Part shown: piece by piece, positions 46,122 through 57,883 of the stretch
Layout of the letters: every line of letters begins with the position of its first letter
Numbering within the stretch: the stretch's first letter is position 1
Assembly (NCBI GenBank): GCA_016801885.1
Contig: CM028882.1
Coordinates: 17,129,047-17,193,046, forward strand
Direction of reading: 5' to 3'
Length of the DNA stretch: 64,000 nt
Source of the DNA: Toxotes chatareus
Lineage: Eukaryota > Chordata > Actinopteri > Toxotidae
Notes under the pieces: generated by a model
Told to the model about the DNA's origin: nothing
What the model saw: only the letters and a program-made list of their open reading frames with translations
Database searches by the model: none
Position numbers and translations under genes: made by a program

Positions 46122-48238
46122 CTACTCAGCACTGGGGGAGTATCGTCCACACCTGAAGCCTGTCAAGTGAGCATCACATTTTATGGCGTAGGTGAAGTAG
46201 AGAACTCCTTTGTTGAGCTGACAGCTTAGAGAGTGAATTCCTCTCTCAGGAAAAACAACACATGTCCCGGCTCTGTCATTATACAGCACATCCCTGTCCC
46301 AAACTTCAAACCTCAACTCCTGACCCAATTCAACTGAACCAAAGTCATAAGTGGTGTTCCACACTGGATCATTGTTGTCCATTATCGTCTCAGTCTCCTC
46401 GTACATGCCGTTGTAGAAGATTTTCACATAGGCGTCCGTTTTTGTGAAGGTGTCTGCCCTCAGACCCGCAGCTCTGTGGATCTCCAGTGTGAGAGTTCCT
46501 CTGCCAGCCCTTAAAGGACAGCAGTTATGGTCCAGGTTGGGCGTTGGGGAGCAGTTCTTGAAAGCAAGCTGGTCATCCTGCAGCTGGTTCTCTCTAATAT
46601 ACTCAGTGACAGTGCTTCTCAGGTTAGCACTGATCTGGGAGTCCTCCACCAAATGATGCAGAGGGAAGATGGCATAAGAAACCACATCGGGGTTGTCGTG
46701 AAGGCTGTTCATCCAGCTGTGGTACGCTTCAAATGGGTCCTGCTGGTAGAGGATGTCGGGGAAGTACCTCTCCCCTCCAATAACCTCGATCTTATGGGTC
46801 ATGAAGCCTTGGTAGAAGCCCATGCTCATATTGCCCTTTATGAGGTTGTCACACTTGTTGGAAAAGGATGCATTAGCAGGAAGGAAGCCGAGAGCCATTC
46901 GGAGTTCAACGTTCAGGCAGTTTTTGATCTCAGACTCAGAGAAACCCTTCAGTGTGGCCAGGCAAGTCCTGAAGGCAGTGATTCTCCTCACCTTACCACC
47001 AAGCTGGACCTGGGTAACACAAACAAATCATTAAATGAAGGCTCAAAACTCGCTTTTGGCTTTTCAGTAACATGATTTGTCATCCATCTTTGTGTCACTA
47101 ACTTCACATTTATTTTGTTTTATTAAAGCACTTCTATCTCTAAAAGACATTCTGCAGCATAAGTGCTACCATACAAAAAGGCACAGAGAGAAGACCCTGT
47201 GTTACCCATGTAACATGTTCCTCTGACCTGGTGTATGTAGTGTGTTCCATAGGTGTCTATCAGGCGCCTATACAGGGCTTTGCTCTGGCTTGTGTTTAAA
47301 CTCTGTGGGAGTCTCTTCAGATGCTTTGTGAATTCTGCACTCAGCTGGGGATGATCAGAGAGCCTGTAGCTGAAAAAAATAAAAGGCATGACACAGTAAG
47401 AATATATTCACGATGACTTCACTGTGAGGTCTCACCTTAAGCAATTGCAAGTATGCCAAAGATGTGTGTCTTTTGTGTACCATTAGTCCCCCTTTACCTG
47501 TAGTAGGTGCAGCTGATTTCATGGATGGCAAAAGTTGCTTTGTCCACACTGTGTTGCGAGCGAGCAAACTTTGCCAAGTCTGAGCGGCTTCCTCCCAGCA
47601 CTGCTTTGCCAATATTATCGAGGCTCAATCCCAGATCCCAATTGTTGTTGACCAGGGAGTTGGAGCTGCGTAGCAGGGAGTCCACAGAGTGGTGGAGGGC
47701 ACTAGAAATCTGTTTACTGCAGCGGCTGAAGGGACGCCAGTCAAGCACTGCTGCTGGGAGCCTCTGAATCTGTGGAGGATAAAAATGATGTGAATGATGA
47801 AAGGATGTATATGGGGATGCAGGTGGAGGAAGAAAATAATTAAAGGAAGTGGGAAAATAACAGAGGAGGTGGCGTTTTTGTTCTGGATGGAATTAAGTGA
47901 AGGGAGTTTAGACTGAGTGAAGATGCTGTGAAAAGAGAAGACTGAGCTGCGAGTTTTACAGTTTTTACCTGTCCTTGTTGGAAACGGTTTGGACACAGTG
48001 TGCAGGTGTGGTTGTCAACCAGATGCGCTTTTACATTAATGACATATGCTCCTGTTCGGCGCATCCGCACCACATCAAAACCCTCTCCTGCCAGGTTGTG
48101 GCCTGGGACAAAAGGAGCTTTCTCACACTCTGACCCAGAGCCAGTCCGACATCCCTGTACCCTGCAGACCTCCAATATAACTGGCAAAGCTAATATAAAC
48201 AAAATGAAGTTGCTCCGTTGAGATCCTCCTGCTTGCAT
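46122..48238 (-). CDS. Perforin-1-like pore-forming protein (MACPF + C2)
   Basis: Perforin is stored in granules of cytotoxic lymphocytes and, after calcium-dependent membrane binding, forms pores in target cells. Four coding exons on the - strand (48238-47969, 47769-47498, 47369-47228, 47009-46122; GT-AG) give 523 residues, close to perforin-1 (about 555). A hydrophobic signal peptide spans about residues 10-29. The MACPF signature is YGTHYIHQVQLGG, split by intron 3 (around residue 221). A CC-containing linker precedes a C-terminal C2 domain from about 397 to 505. Its calcium-binding acidic residues are kept (KTDAYV, NNDPVW, WDRDVLYND). The ATG is preceded by an acceptor (ACATTTAG), implying a 5' UTR exon ending at 48608. 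Teleosts carry several perforin genes, and which one this is cannot be settled here. I see no frameshift or in-frame stop. Confidence 0.9.
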
Positions 48239-48607
48239 AGTTACCTAAATGTAAGAGATCATACAGAGGTTGAGAAAGTAGTCAGGAAAGTCTGGATTTT
48301 AATGATTACTTTGTATGAGGACATATCGGCATTAAATGCAATAATTTCCATATGAATCCCAGTGCAAGTATATTTCAAATTGCTTTTTCGCCTTTTTCAT
48401 TCAAACACATTTCCACAGGCTTAGCAGTGAGCAGACTTATAATAGGAGATGAACTGTGTCTGTTAAACAGTAAATGCAGATGAGCTTCTAATCCTCTCTG
48501 CTTTATAAACGAGAGTAATCCTGCCACAGATGTGTCAACAATAAAATGTGCACAAGAGAGACATGCCCTAAAAAACAGCACATTATCGGAAGACACGGTG
48601 CTCTTAC

Positions 48608-48725
48608 CTTGGACTGTGTTTGTTTTCTTGTCCTTCAGCTTGCGTCTTTGTCTTCTTGTTGTCGGGCTGTAGCTTTCTTCCCCTGCTAAAATGCCTCTTA
48701 TGATTTTAACACTTCCTCTTCACTA
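48608..48725 (-). promoter_or_regulatory. Non-coding first exon and promoter of the perforin-like gene
   Basis: On the - strand, AAG|GTAAGAG marks a strong donor whose exon ends at 48608, matching the acceptor at 48245-48246 upstream of the coding start. About 100 bases further up lies AAGAGGAAGTG (around 48710-48720), the PU.1/ETS consensus, as expected for a leukocyte gene. The start site itself is not resolved. Confidence 0.45.
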
Positions 48726-48729
48726 AGCT

Positions 48730-49870
48730 CATCAATGGCACAGCTCGCTGTAAACGATGAGATGCAAACTGACTAAAGTCTTGATCCTGCTGGATTTGAT
48801 ATCACAGCTGAGAGAGATTTAGCTTCACTGGCAGGCTGTGCTGAAAGCCTGCTGGGTGCACTCTATTGTCTGTCCTCCGCCTCATGAAAAAGACCAAGGA
48901 GGGAGTTCCCCTTCAGGCTTCAGGGCTATGTATCTGTCTCTCTATCCCTCTTCCTTTCTCTCTTTCTCTCTTTCTCTCTCCCCCAAGGCCCCACCAATTT
49001 CCTCAGCTTGAGTGGGTTTGTTTTCATTTTCAGGACCCAGCTCTATGAATCCCTCACAGCTGTGTGTGTGTGCACGTGCACGTGTGGGCATGTGTGGGGG
49101 AGGGAGATTTTTGTATAGTCACGAGAGAGAAGATGCACGTTGGTCAAAGTACTCTTTACGGGAAATGGATGTGTGAGTGTCTTTGTGTGTGTGCACGTGC
49201 ATGTGAGTGAACAGCATGTGTGTATGTCTGTTGGAGAGACTGTGTGTGTTTTTTGTCTGTATAACGCCTGAGCCAGCCTGTCTGTGTACTGATAACCTTA
49301 CCAAAACCATGAGATCAGCTTTGCCATCGTCTATTTATGGATGCGGGTGGAATGCTGGTGGTTTTCAGAGTAAGGTCAGGGAAGGTAAAAGTGTCTCTCT
49401 GTGCAAGAGGAAAAAAGATTTGTTTTTCGACCCAGATTTTCTTTTATAATTAAAGGAACAGTATGTGCTTTGGTGCCACGTTTACAGACTAACGCAACAC
49501 TTACCTGATTTGAGTTTACTTCAACTGGCACTTCTGCATTTTGTACTAACCATAACACTGTACTTAATATAATTACAGATTTAGAAAACTTACACACGTC
49601 ATGCAGGAATGTTACAAGGCCAATTACTTTGTGCAAGTGACCATTTACTTGTATTTCTAGACAATATAGGACATTTCTAAGGTTTTACCAGACCAGAGAA
49701 ACACCAGGCATAATACGATATCAACATGAAGACATAGATACATGAAACTGTTTTGAATTACTTTAATAGTTGAGTGCACAGTAAAGAAGTTTAATTGACA
49801 TAGATAGAGAAATCCTCTGTTTTTAATAGCATGGTACAAAAATTACATTACAAGAATAAATCCATTATTT
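48730..49870. other. Spacer between the perforin-like gene and mpeg1
   Basis: About 1.1 kb with no supported gene. CT-rich and GT-rich runs occupy 48950-49260. Confidence 0.6.
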
Positions 49871-49879
49871 AACATTTGT

Positions 49880-49885
49880 TTTATT
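49880..49885 (-). terminator. Probable mpeg1 polyadenylation signal
   Basis: TTTATT on the + strand reads AATAAA on the coding strand, about 420 bases past the mpeg1 stop codon at 50307. Confidence 0.4.
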
Positions 49886-50306
49886 CATACAAAAATGACT
49901 ATATAAGTTGAAATATAAGTAAACAACGTGTTTTATGATTAGTACATTCAAGCAAAGCCATACAGAGGTTTCAGGTTCTTCGTGTGGGCAGTATTGGTTC
50001 ACTATGTGAAGATCACTTCTGCTTTCAACGTGCCATTTTATGATCTCAAAGGCAGATAGCTCTGGAGTCACGTGTGTTTAATACAGTATTATACTGTCTA
50101 ACGTTAGCAAGTGTAAAATTCAAAGTTTACTGCTGCTAAGAGAGTACAAATCATGTTGCCATGCATAAATGTCTACCAATAAATGTTACCGATCTTTCGC
50201 ATAAATGTGAAAATGTTTCACTCCCATGACACTTGAAGGTGACATCTGAGGTAAAAATCAACAACCTTTCTCTGGGTGCCAAGCTTCTAAGCCGTGCCTT
50301 TTTTTC

Positions 50307-52611
50307 TCAAGCCTCATCTTGCTGTATCAACGTCTCACTTTCATTATACCCAGCTTCTCCGTGTAGGTCCTCATAATCTCTAGCTCTCTCAAACCTAGGC
50401 CGCCTGCCCCTTCTCTTCATCAGGACTACTGCCCCTATGACCACCAGCACCATCATACCCACCACCCCAAAGACTATTCCTGCCTTCTGTCCACCAGACA
50501 TCTGACTCAGTTCTGGGTTAAGCTGAAGTACAATTTTCTTGATTTCCTCTGGTGTGGCCAGTTTCCATGCCTTGGTCTGCCCCACTCTGACCCAACTCTT
50601 TTCTCCTTCAGTCATCACCATTACCGTGTTGGTGGCTCGCATGCTAATGAGTGAAGGTTTAGTGAAAGGAGGCAAAATGATAGGCAGCAGCTGCCCACCT
50701 GTGAACAGTCCTGACTGAACACAGTAAAGAATTTCACAGCCGTCACTCACCGTAGCAAGGTGCTGACTGAACTTGGGAGGGCAGTGACGCTGGCCTCCCG
50801 CCAGGGGATTGCCTGACTGACAGCTGAAGAGACCTCCGAATGGTACTGCATATCTGGTGCCAGTTTCATAGTCTTTACTTATGCAGATCATTTGGCCATC
50901 TGAAAGAAACTTGACTGAAATGAAGTTTGGTGGGCAGCTTTTGTCTTTGGTGAGGGGGTTTAGGAGAGAAGGGCTGTATATACCCCCAAACAGATACCCT
51001 GAGTTGTCCGGGGCCTTTCCATTCACAGAGCACCAGTATGTGTCAATGCGAGCCGAGCGAACATAGTAGTTGTCCTGACACTGTGATCTGTAACAAGTGG
51101 ACAACCACAAAAATCCACAGGAATAGCTTTCCTCATAACACTGGTGCAAATTGTAACCCTGCTGTCTCTCTTCTGATCTAAGTAAAGTTGGGTAGTAAGG
51201 TGGACGACAGGAGAAGTCACCTGTGTCAGGGTTTTTCTGAGCCAGGGCATCACAAAGTGGACCAGCATCTGAGGTGAGCTGAGTACACTGTTGGTAGATG
51301 CCACCAAAACTGAGGTTTGTGGCAGGACCCTCACAAGAATTATCATCCACGTTGGCCTGGAAGTTAAAGTTCTTTGAGTTGAAGTCAACACAGCCAGGGC
51401 GGGTGTTGACCTTGTAGTATCGCTCTATGGCTTGACTCACTCTGAGAGCCACTTTTCCAACTGTTGGCTGTGGCAGATCAGGGATGGTGTTGGTGTTAAT
51501 GAAGTACTGAAGGGGAAATCCAGAGCGGTCAATTGCAACCAGGTTGTTCCTGGTACTTTCCTGCCACTTCTGCAGAGTGATGCCAGGATAGAAAGGCATT
51601 CCGCCTCCATGGCTTTGAATGAGAGAGTACTGAATGTTTGACTGATATGTTTGAAGTGCTGAGCTCTGTTGGGTAATTTGACTGCTTATGTCAAACTTGA
51701 GTTTGTCAAAAAAGTTGAGGCCAGCGAGAGCTTTGACAGAGGTACTTTGTGAAACACTGTCTGACACATATGTAGAACTGAGGTAATCTTCCTGCACCAA
51801 ACTAGCCCCAGCATCGACACTAGTGATAACATGTGTTCCATAGTCCAGAACCATCTTCTCTGAAAGATAGTCTGCGCTCCTCGTCTGGTTGTTTTCAATT
51901 GCATCAGCAATCTCTTTGGCTTGTTGAGCAAAGCGTGTGTCCAGAGTAAAGTCTGGATAAGCCCTAACTGTATAAATGAAGTTACGAACCTTTGAAAGAA
52001 AAAAAAAATAATAATAAGATGAATAATAAGAGATTTGTATCAACCTAATTTATAATCAATTGAAGGTACAGTTTGGATAAACAAAAAATGTGAGATTATT
52101 TTAGTTATTAATCAACAAGCTGGTTTTATACACATCCAAGCTACACTACAACAAAATAAAAAATTACCTGCACTCTTGCCGTAGTTGAAGAGTCTTTGAT
52201 CTGATGGGTTTTCATCCTTTGGTTCTCGACAGAAAATTTGCCATTCAGCACAGAGAGGAAGGATATGTCTGCATTTATGGAGCTAGATGTAGAGCTTTTC
52301 TGCTCCTGCCAGGAACTGATTATCTCTGAGTTGGTCTCTACACCCGTCTCTTTGTGGGGAATGACAAACACTTCATCCGGGATAAGGTAGACACCGTCCT
52401 CAGTGGTCTGGCAGTGGTAGTAGCTGAAGTTCATTACTCGACCCATATCCATGTTGCGGAGGTTGTCCCATCCTCCACCTGGCAGCACCTCCAGTGCTGT
52501 CATGGAAAGGTTGGTGGAGGCACGGCATTCTCTCAGCCAGTTGGTCGGGCGACTGACTGGGATAGAAGAGCAGACATGAAAGAGAGCCAGAAAGATTACT
52601 GCTGTCTTCAT
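50307..52611 (-). CDS. Macrophage-expressed gene 1 (perforin-2)
   Basis: MPEG1 is a membrane-anchored MACPF protein of macrophages and other phagocytes that forms pores in engulfed bacteria inside phagosomes. Two coding exons (52611-52168 and 51989-50307, 178-base GT-AG intron, phase 0) give 708 residues, as expected for the family (human 716). A signal peptide is visible at 1-17 or so (KTAVIFLALFHVCSS). The MACPF signature LDYGTHVITSVDAGA lies near residues 196-210, and a Cys-rich mid/C-terminal ectodomain follows. One transmembrane helix lies at about 652-672 (GIVFGVVGMMVLVVIGAVVL), followed by a basic stop (KRRGRR) and a 36-residue tail. The start is the first ATG followed by a signal peptide. 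It lies about 2 kb upstream of the related perforin gene in the same orientation. The frame is intact. Mammalian MPEG1 coding sequence is, to my knowledge, uninterrupted, so the intron is a difference. Confidence 0.95.
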
Positions 52612-52640
52612 GATGGCTGTGTCAGAAATAAGGGCTAATG

Positions 52641-52755
52641 TGTGTGAATATATCATCTGCACCAAGTTCCTCCTCCTCTTATGCACTTTATCATATGACA
52701 AACAGGAAGGACTTGTTTAAAATTTAGTGGGGGAGGATAAGGTTTCACTTTCATT
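52641..52755 (-). promoter_or_regulatory. mpeg1 proximal promoter with ISRE/IRF element
   Basis: On the coding strand GAAAGTGAAACC (complement of 52741-52752) matches the interferon-stimulated response element GAAANNGAAAC, about 130 bases upstream of the start codon. AAGAGGAGGAGGAACTTGG (around 52662-52680) offers purine-rich ETS/PU.1-like sites, and an ATATAT-containing stretch lies about 40 bases upstream of the ATG. IRF8 and PU.1 are known drivers of macrophage genes. Confidence 0.5.
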
Positions 52756-52759
52756 TAGT

Positions 52760-55250
52760 CTGCATTTTTGTGGGCCACAAATTATACAAGCTGTTGGCTA
52801 CTTATTAACAGACCAACAATAATAAAAAGTCTTGTTACTAAGGGTTTAACTTGAATACTCTTTCTAAGTTATAAGCTTATTTTTTAGCATAGAAAAAAAG
52901 TTAATATAACCATATGTAAAGACAATAAAATAAAACATACCGCAGGAGGTGTGTTGTTAAGCCATATACTTTGTTTTCAATATTGCAATTACAGTGATTT
53001 ATGCTGTCTAATCTTTCAAGTTATAAAAGCTGTGATTTGGCAGTCCATGCTTGGCTCATGAAAGTACACTGAAAAGAAAAGTAATATGCACAAGTCATGA
53101 GGACCTGCCTAAACGTACAGTTGTAAGACTCTGGAAGAGTTTGGTTATTTAAGGTGTAAACTAGAACTTAAGAAGTAGAACTTTAAAACTTATTCTGAAC
53201 CCAGCAGACCAGAGTTTATAGGAACTAGTTAAAAGATGCTTTGTTTCACAGTTTTTTTTTTGTATTGTTTTTTTTACTTTTAAAATGGTTGGATACTTCC
53301 TCTTATCAAAGGGAACTGAAAACAGATACGAAAACAAGTTCTGCTGAACGGAGAGTGCCGTGTTAGCACGATTGTGGAGTGCCACATGAGTTTTAAATCT
53401 CCAGGACATGAATGCAAGTCTGATATCCCCAAAACTAGCCTCAGTCAATGTGTGTGTGTGTGTGTGTGTGCATTTGTGCACATCAGGAGGAGGAACAGAA
53501 AATAATAGATAATTTGTTTTACAATGAAGTGTCACATGAGTACACGTCACTGGGAATGTCCTGAGAATTTATGAGTATGAGTCGCCACCCAGCAACCAAG
53601 CCCGAGCTTGAATGTTTGGCAAGCTGCAACATGTAGGAATAAACTACAGCACTGCAATAAAAGCAAAACAGATTTAGAACAATGTAAGGAGCAATGTAAA
53701 ATGTTATGTTTTATGTCCTATGCAGAATTTTCCATTGTTTTCTTGAGTTAATATACCAATAAATGAATCATTACATTACAAATTATCTCATAAAAATATA
53801 AAAAATTATTTTCACACTTATATCTGAGTATCCGTTTAAGCATATGTCGTATATATGTCTCAAGTACTCACATATGCACAGTATTAGGTATTAACAGTAT
53901 GAACTGATTGATAAAACTGCGTCATTATCAATAAAAAGAAATATTAGAAGAGGGTAAAACTCCAATGTAAGACTATGTAACAGTCAAATTCATTTAATTG
54001 CGTGATTGTTTTATTTGTTAGTTCATACTACGTAGCTTTTACTGCATACTAATTTACCATGTCATTGCTTGCTAGGGTTTTTGTGGGAAACACCAAGTTA
54101 AATTTGAGCTACAAACACGGAGAACGTTGTTCTATAAAGTTTTTCGACTTGTTAGAGCACATGAAAACTGGCCAACAGTGCTTCACTGCTGCGGCTACCT
54201 CCCCATTGGTTTAACCGTTCACGACTCCGGCCAGTAGATGGCACCATAAAACCACACAGCTCATGAACTCTAGCTGTGTTAGTCACCTCATTGAACAGGT
54301 TCACTTTACAGGTTCAAGGCCTCGCCGCTGCAACGTAGTTCCACCGAAAGGCTCTGAGTTTTGTATAAATCGTAGTTTTTGGTTTTTTTTTTTTTTTTTA
54401 CTGACTAAACTCTTAGTTGAAATTAAAGAGTCTTAGTTGAAATACCAACGCTGTTCCCCATTCTCTCTCAGGCTGAATCCACTCAAAGTCTTTCATCTGC
54501 ATGTCATGTTTTATTCTGGAGATAAGAGGAACCCCAACGAACACGGCCTGTCACACCCGTTAGTCCTCTCTGTTGTTAGTGACGATTAGCTGCGTCTTGC
54601 ACGCAGCTGGCGGGTGTCACCAGCTGCTGTTTGATGACCAGCCTGGTCCCACCCACTATTCTGCAGATGTCAATCTTCAGATGAAATTGGCGCACGAAAC
54701 AAACAAACAACAATGTTACAAACAGTGATATACGAGTTATAATCCAAGTTACCACTCAACAAGTTGTTATTATTAGCTGTCTGTTCGTGACAACAGTTGA
54801 AGGCTACTGAATTACAGATGACACCGTTTTTAAAGACCGTTGTTTTTGTTTTTTTCCCCCAGTATAATAGGCTAATGTGTGATCACATTAGCTGTTTGTG
54901 CCGTCTGCCAGTTCACAACATACACGTTTTGTAAGTAGTGATAGGAATTCGTGTAAATACACAGGTCTGGGCGCCTTGGTCCCCGTGCGTAATGGTGCGT
55001 AAAAGCGCCACTGCAAAACATCCCGTGCGCCCTCGAGCGTTCTCCTGTCACTGATAATCAAGCAAATCAAATTTGTGCCAAAACAGTTTGTGCTGCCATC
55101 ATCAACGAGCCAGGCACTACCCTGTGCAAATATCTTTTTCTGAGGTAGTGAAGTCAGTGGTGATGAATGGCAATGTAATATTTAGAACTAAATAATGTCA
55201 TAAACGTAAACATTGACTTAAACAATGATGTGACAATAAAGGCTTCGATT
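52760..55250. other. Intergenic between mpeg1 and histone H1
   Basis: AT-rich with no supported gene. A short (GT)n run lies at 53451-53470 and T-homopolymers at 53251-53259 and 54381-54399. A CTCF consensus site sits at 54231-54244. No third MACPF copy or fragment is visible. Confidence 0.6.
54231..54244 (+). promoter_or_regulatory. CTCF consensus site
   Basis: CCAGTAGATGGCAC matches CCASYAGRKGGCRS at all 14 positions. It lies between the MACPF gene pair and histone H1, pointing right. Confidence 0.55.
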
Positions 55251-55254
55251 AAGT

Positions 55255-55364
55255 TTTATTTTTGGTCAGTATAAACTTGTCCACAGTTCTTAGTTTTTTT
55301 GTTTTGTTTTTGAAAACTGAAATAAAATCACAAGATCCGCTCTATAAATTAAAATAGGTTTATT
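55255..55364 (-). terminator. Histone H1 polyadenylation signals
   Basis: AATAAA on the coding strand is found at 55359-55364 and again at 55255-55260, about 210-320 bases past the stop codon. No histone-type stem-loop (GGCYCTTTTCAGRGCC) is visible in between. This suggests a polyadenylated, replication-independent histone mRNA. Confidence 0.45.
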
Positions 55365-55573
55365 ATTTCCAACAACACTGCAATTCAATTCATTGCAAAC
55401 CGCAGATAATGGCAAGAAAAGGTGTGTAAAAACAGCAGGTTCAGTATTTTCTACTATAGAAAAGCTGTAAAATGGCTCAAGCAAACTCAAGTTCTTGGAA
55501 TGAATGCAGAAATTTAGTCCACACACAGTTAAACGTGGCACTGAGCGGCATTTAGTGTTCAGTGGGAGAGTGT

Positions 55574-56137
55574 TCACTTCTTTGCAGCCCTGGTCCTGGT
55601 AGACTTGGCAACCCTGCGCTTGGCTTTCTTAGGACTCTTTGGCTTCTTGGGCTTCTTGGCTGCAGCGGGCCTCTTGGCTTTCTTAGGACTCTTTGCCTTC
55701 CTCTTTTTCTTAGGTGACTTCTTGGCTGCTGGAGTGTCACCTCCGGCTGCTTTCTTGGCCCTGGTCTTCTTGACCTTTTTTGCCTTTGGTTTCTTCTTTT
55801 TCACCACCTTCTTCTTTCGTGGTGTGGGGGGCTTCTTGTTCAGCTTGAAGGAGCCCGATGCCCCGGTGCCTTTGGTCTGGACGAGGGATTTGTTAGCCAC
55901 CAAGCGTCTAATAGCGATGAGGATTCTGGCTTTGTTCTTCACCACGTCGTATCCTCCGGCCTTTAGTGTCTTCTTCAGGGATGCCAGGGACACCCCGCCG
56001 CGCTCTGTGGACTGAGAAACTGCCTTCAGTATCAGGTCTGACACTGTGGGACCCGTCTTCTTTCTCTGAGACTTGGCTCTCTTCTTTGGAGACTTGGCCG
56101 GAGCCGTCTGGGGCAAAGCAATCACAGCAGACGACAT
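55574..56137 (-). CDS. Linker histone H1
   Basis: H1 binds linker DNA at the nucleosome entry/exit site and compacts chromatin. The single uninterrupted frame encodes 187 residues, starting at the first ATG (SSAVIALPQ). The winged-helix globular domain spans about 28-103 (TGPTVSDLILKAVSQS near its start, the H1 signature VQTKGTGASGSFKLNKK at its end). The tail is Lys/Ala/Pro-rich with several SPKK phosphorylation and DNA-binding motifs. The globular domain is closer to replication-type H1 than to H1.0, yet the gene stands alone, lacks a visible histone stem-loop and has AATAAA signals. Residues such as RILIAIRRLVANKS differ from canonical somatic H1 (NSRIKLGLKSLV type), suggesting a divergent fish variant. 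The subtype is not settled. Confidence 0.92.
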   Translation of the reverse strand: MSSAVIALPQTAPAKSPKKRAKSQRKKTGPTVSDLILKAVSQSTERGGVSLASLKKTLKAGGYDVVKNKARILIAIRRLVANKSLVQTKGTGASGSFKLNKKPPTPRKKKVVKKKKPKAKKVKKTRAKKAAGGDTPAAKKSPKKKRKAKSPKKAKRPAAAKKPKKPKSPKKAKRRVAKSTRTRAAKK

Positions 56138-56231
56138 TGTAATAGCACCACTGCCAGGATCGGATGAGTGAGGTTGACAGAGAGACGAGGACAGAGTGAT
56201 ATCTCTGTTTGCCCTCCTGTCGGGGTCAGGG

Positions 56232-56323
56232 TTTATCAAGCCACGATGAGAACCGTGTAGAGTGAGCCCCGCCAAGACAGTGCGCCTCTTCTGTCCTTCT
56301 CAAACTTGATAAAGTTTGTGTTT
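56232..56323 (-). promoter_or_regulatory. Histone H1 promoter (AC box, GC box)
   Basis: On the coding strand AAACACAAA (complement of 56315-56323) is the H1-specific AC box. A GC box GGCGGGGC (complement of about 56263-56270) and a TATA-like GATAAA (around 56232-56237) follow in the usual order ahead of the start codon at 56137. Confidence 0.5.
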
Positions 56324-56329
56324 TCTCCA

Positions 56330-57880
56330 GCTTAGTTATTCTGTAAAAATGCCGCGTAAAATGTTGGATATCCATATAAAACGCACATCATAGGAAACAT
56401 CGTAATCTTAACCGTCTATAGCTATATTTTTTATTCAACGGTTTCATCAAATGTATTTCTGTTTGTTGTGCAGTTACAGTCTGGCAGTTGTAAAGTGTCA
56501 TTTGAGCCGTGCATTTTTAACATTTTTATTAGACTAAACCCTAAAAACAATCAGGTTCAGACTTTTCGAGTTAAACAAGGTTCAGTAGTAATCTATGTGA
56601 TATACTGGCAGTAGCATTTAGTTTTATTTCATTTGTTTTTGCTGATTAAGGTTGTTTAAACTTAACCAAAGAAACACAGTCGCTTTGCAGACCCACCATA
56701 TAGTGGCCTCAACGTACATATAAATAACTGAAACCCAGAAGCAAGGACAGTTTTAAAAACAAAACAAAAAGTTCAGTAACAGGAAATGAAGTTTTATATC
56801 ATTATATTTATATACTGAAAATATTACTATAGGCTACTGTGTGTCTCCTCTGTGTGGATACAGGTGGATCTCAGCCAGAATAAGAGTTATCAGCCTGTGA
56901 GGAGGGGCAGCCAGAGAAACGAATTCAAGCTTAATTTCGCGGGGCTTTTTGAATTCAGACTCTTTATAAAATGACCAGAGAGGGATGCGTTCACATTAGT
57001 ATGCATGAATGTATATTTAAAATAGGATTATTTCTTATTAAAGTGCCATTCCATAGTTTTCCAACTAGTTTAATAATTTTATCTAGGACATGATGCCATA
57101 AAAAACTATTATACTACTATATTCCAATCTAGGTTTTGAACGTGCTGTATCCTCTGCATATAAATAGATTGACTGAAACAAGTGCAAAAGAATAGGAGCA
57201 TTGGTATCATACTGCTCTGACCATTCCTCTGCTTTTCTTCAGTATGCAGTGCTTTTTGGCTAATGAACAGTACAAACATGCTCTAATGCACAGTAAAGTG
57301 GGTTAGTACAGTATAGAAGACTATTTGAACTTTGTAGTGCAGTCAGATTTCGCGCGTAAAATGTTTTTTATATTTTGCGTGACCCATTTTGTGTTCTTTG
57401 ACACGGTTGTGCACAATGAGAAATTTAATTGACAAGTATTTTATCGTGCTTCTCACATTAATGTTATTATAAATCCAGGTCTGTTTTCTGATGTGTTTAC
57501 AAATATTACTGATGAGAACAAACCTTTAACCACAGTATAAAACATTAGAAATTCGTCCTTAAAGTTTGAATTGCATTTGCATGACACTGAACTGGAAAAA
57601 TGAACCTAAAACGCGCTTCGACCAATATCTGGATTAGCCTACTCTTTGATATTATTTGTTAATTAGCAGACACATGGGCTGGAATATCAGTATCTGAATT
57701 GCTTCAAAAATATTTAAATAAACTGCTAAACCATAGAGAATTTATCTACTGTCTTTTTTCTCTATTAATATGAGATAAAGTGTGTGTGTGTTTGTGTGTT
57801 TGAGAGAGAAGATTGGCAAATGTAGCGCTGCCTTCTGTAGCGCACTGATAGCGCCTCCTCCTGTTTCTCACAAATACACA
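56330..57880. other. Intergenic, no gene recognised
   Basis: AT-rich DNA with no supported coding region and no clear repeat family. The segment ends in GT-rich sequence near 57781-57800. Confidence 0.55.
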
Positions 57881-57883
57881 CAC

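Noticed and set aside
46527..47075. 182-codon frame on the + strand opposite the perforin-like gene
   Set aside because: Antisense shadow of exon 4 of the perforin-like gene.
55200..55573. Canonical histone 3' stem-loop
   Set aside because: Looked for the GGCYCTTTTCAGRGCC motif on the coding strand downstream of H1 and did not find it; AATAAA signals are present instead.
55605..56015. 136-codon Phe/Leu-rich frame on the + strand
   Set aside because: Complement of the Lys/Ala-rich histone H1 tail.
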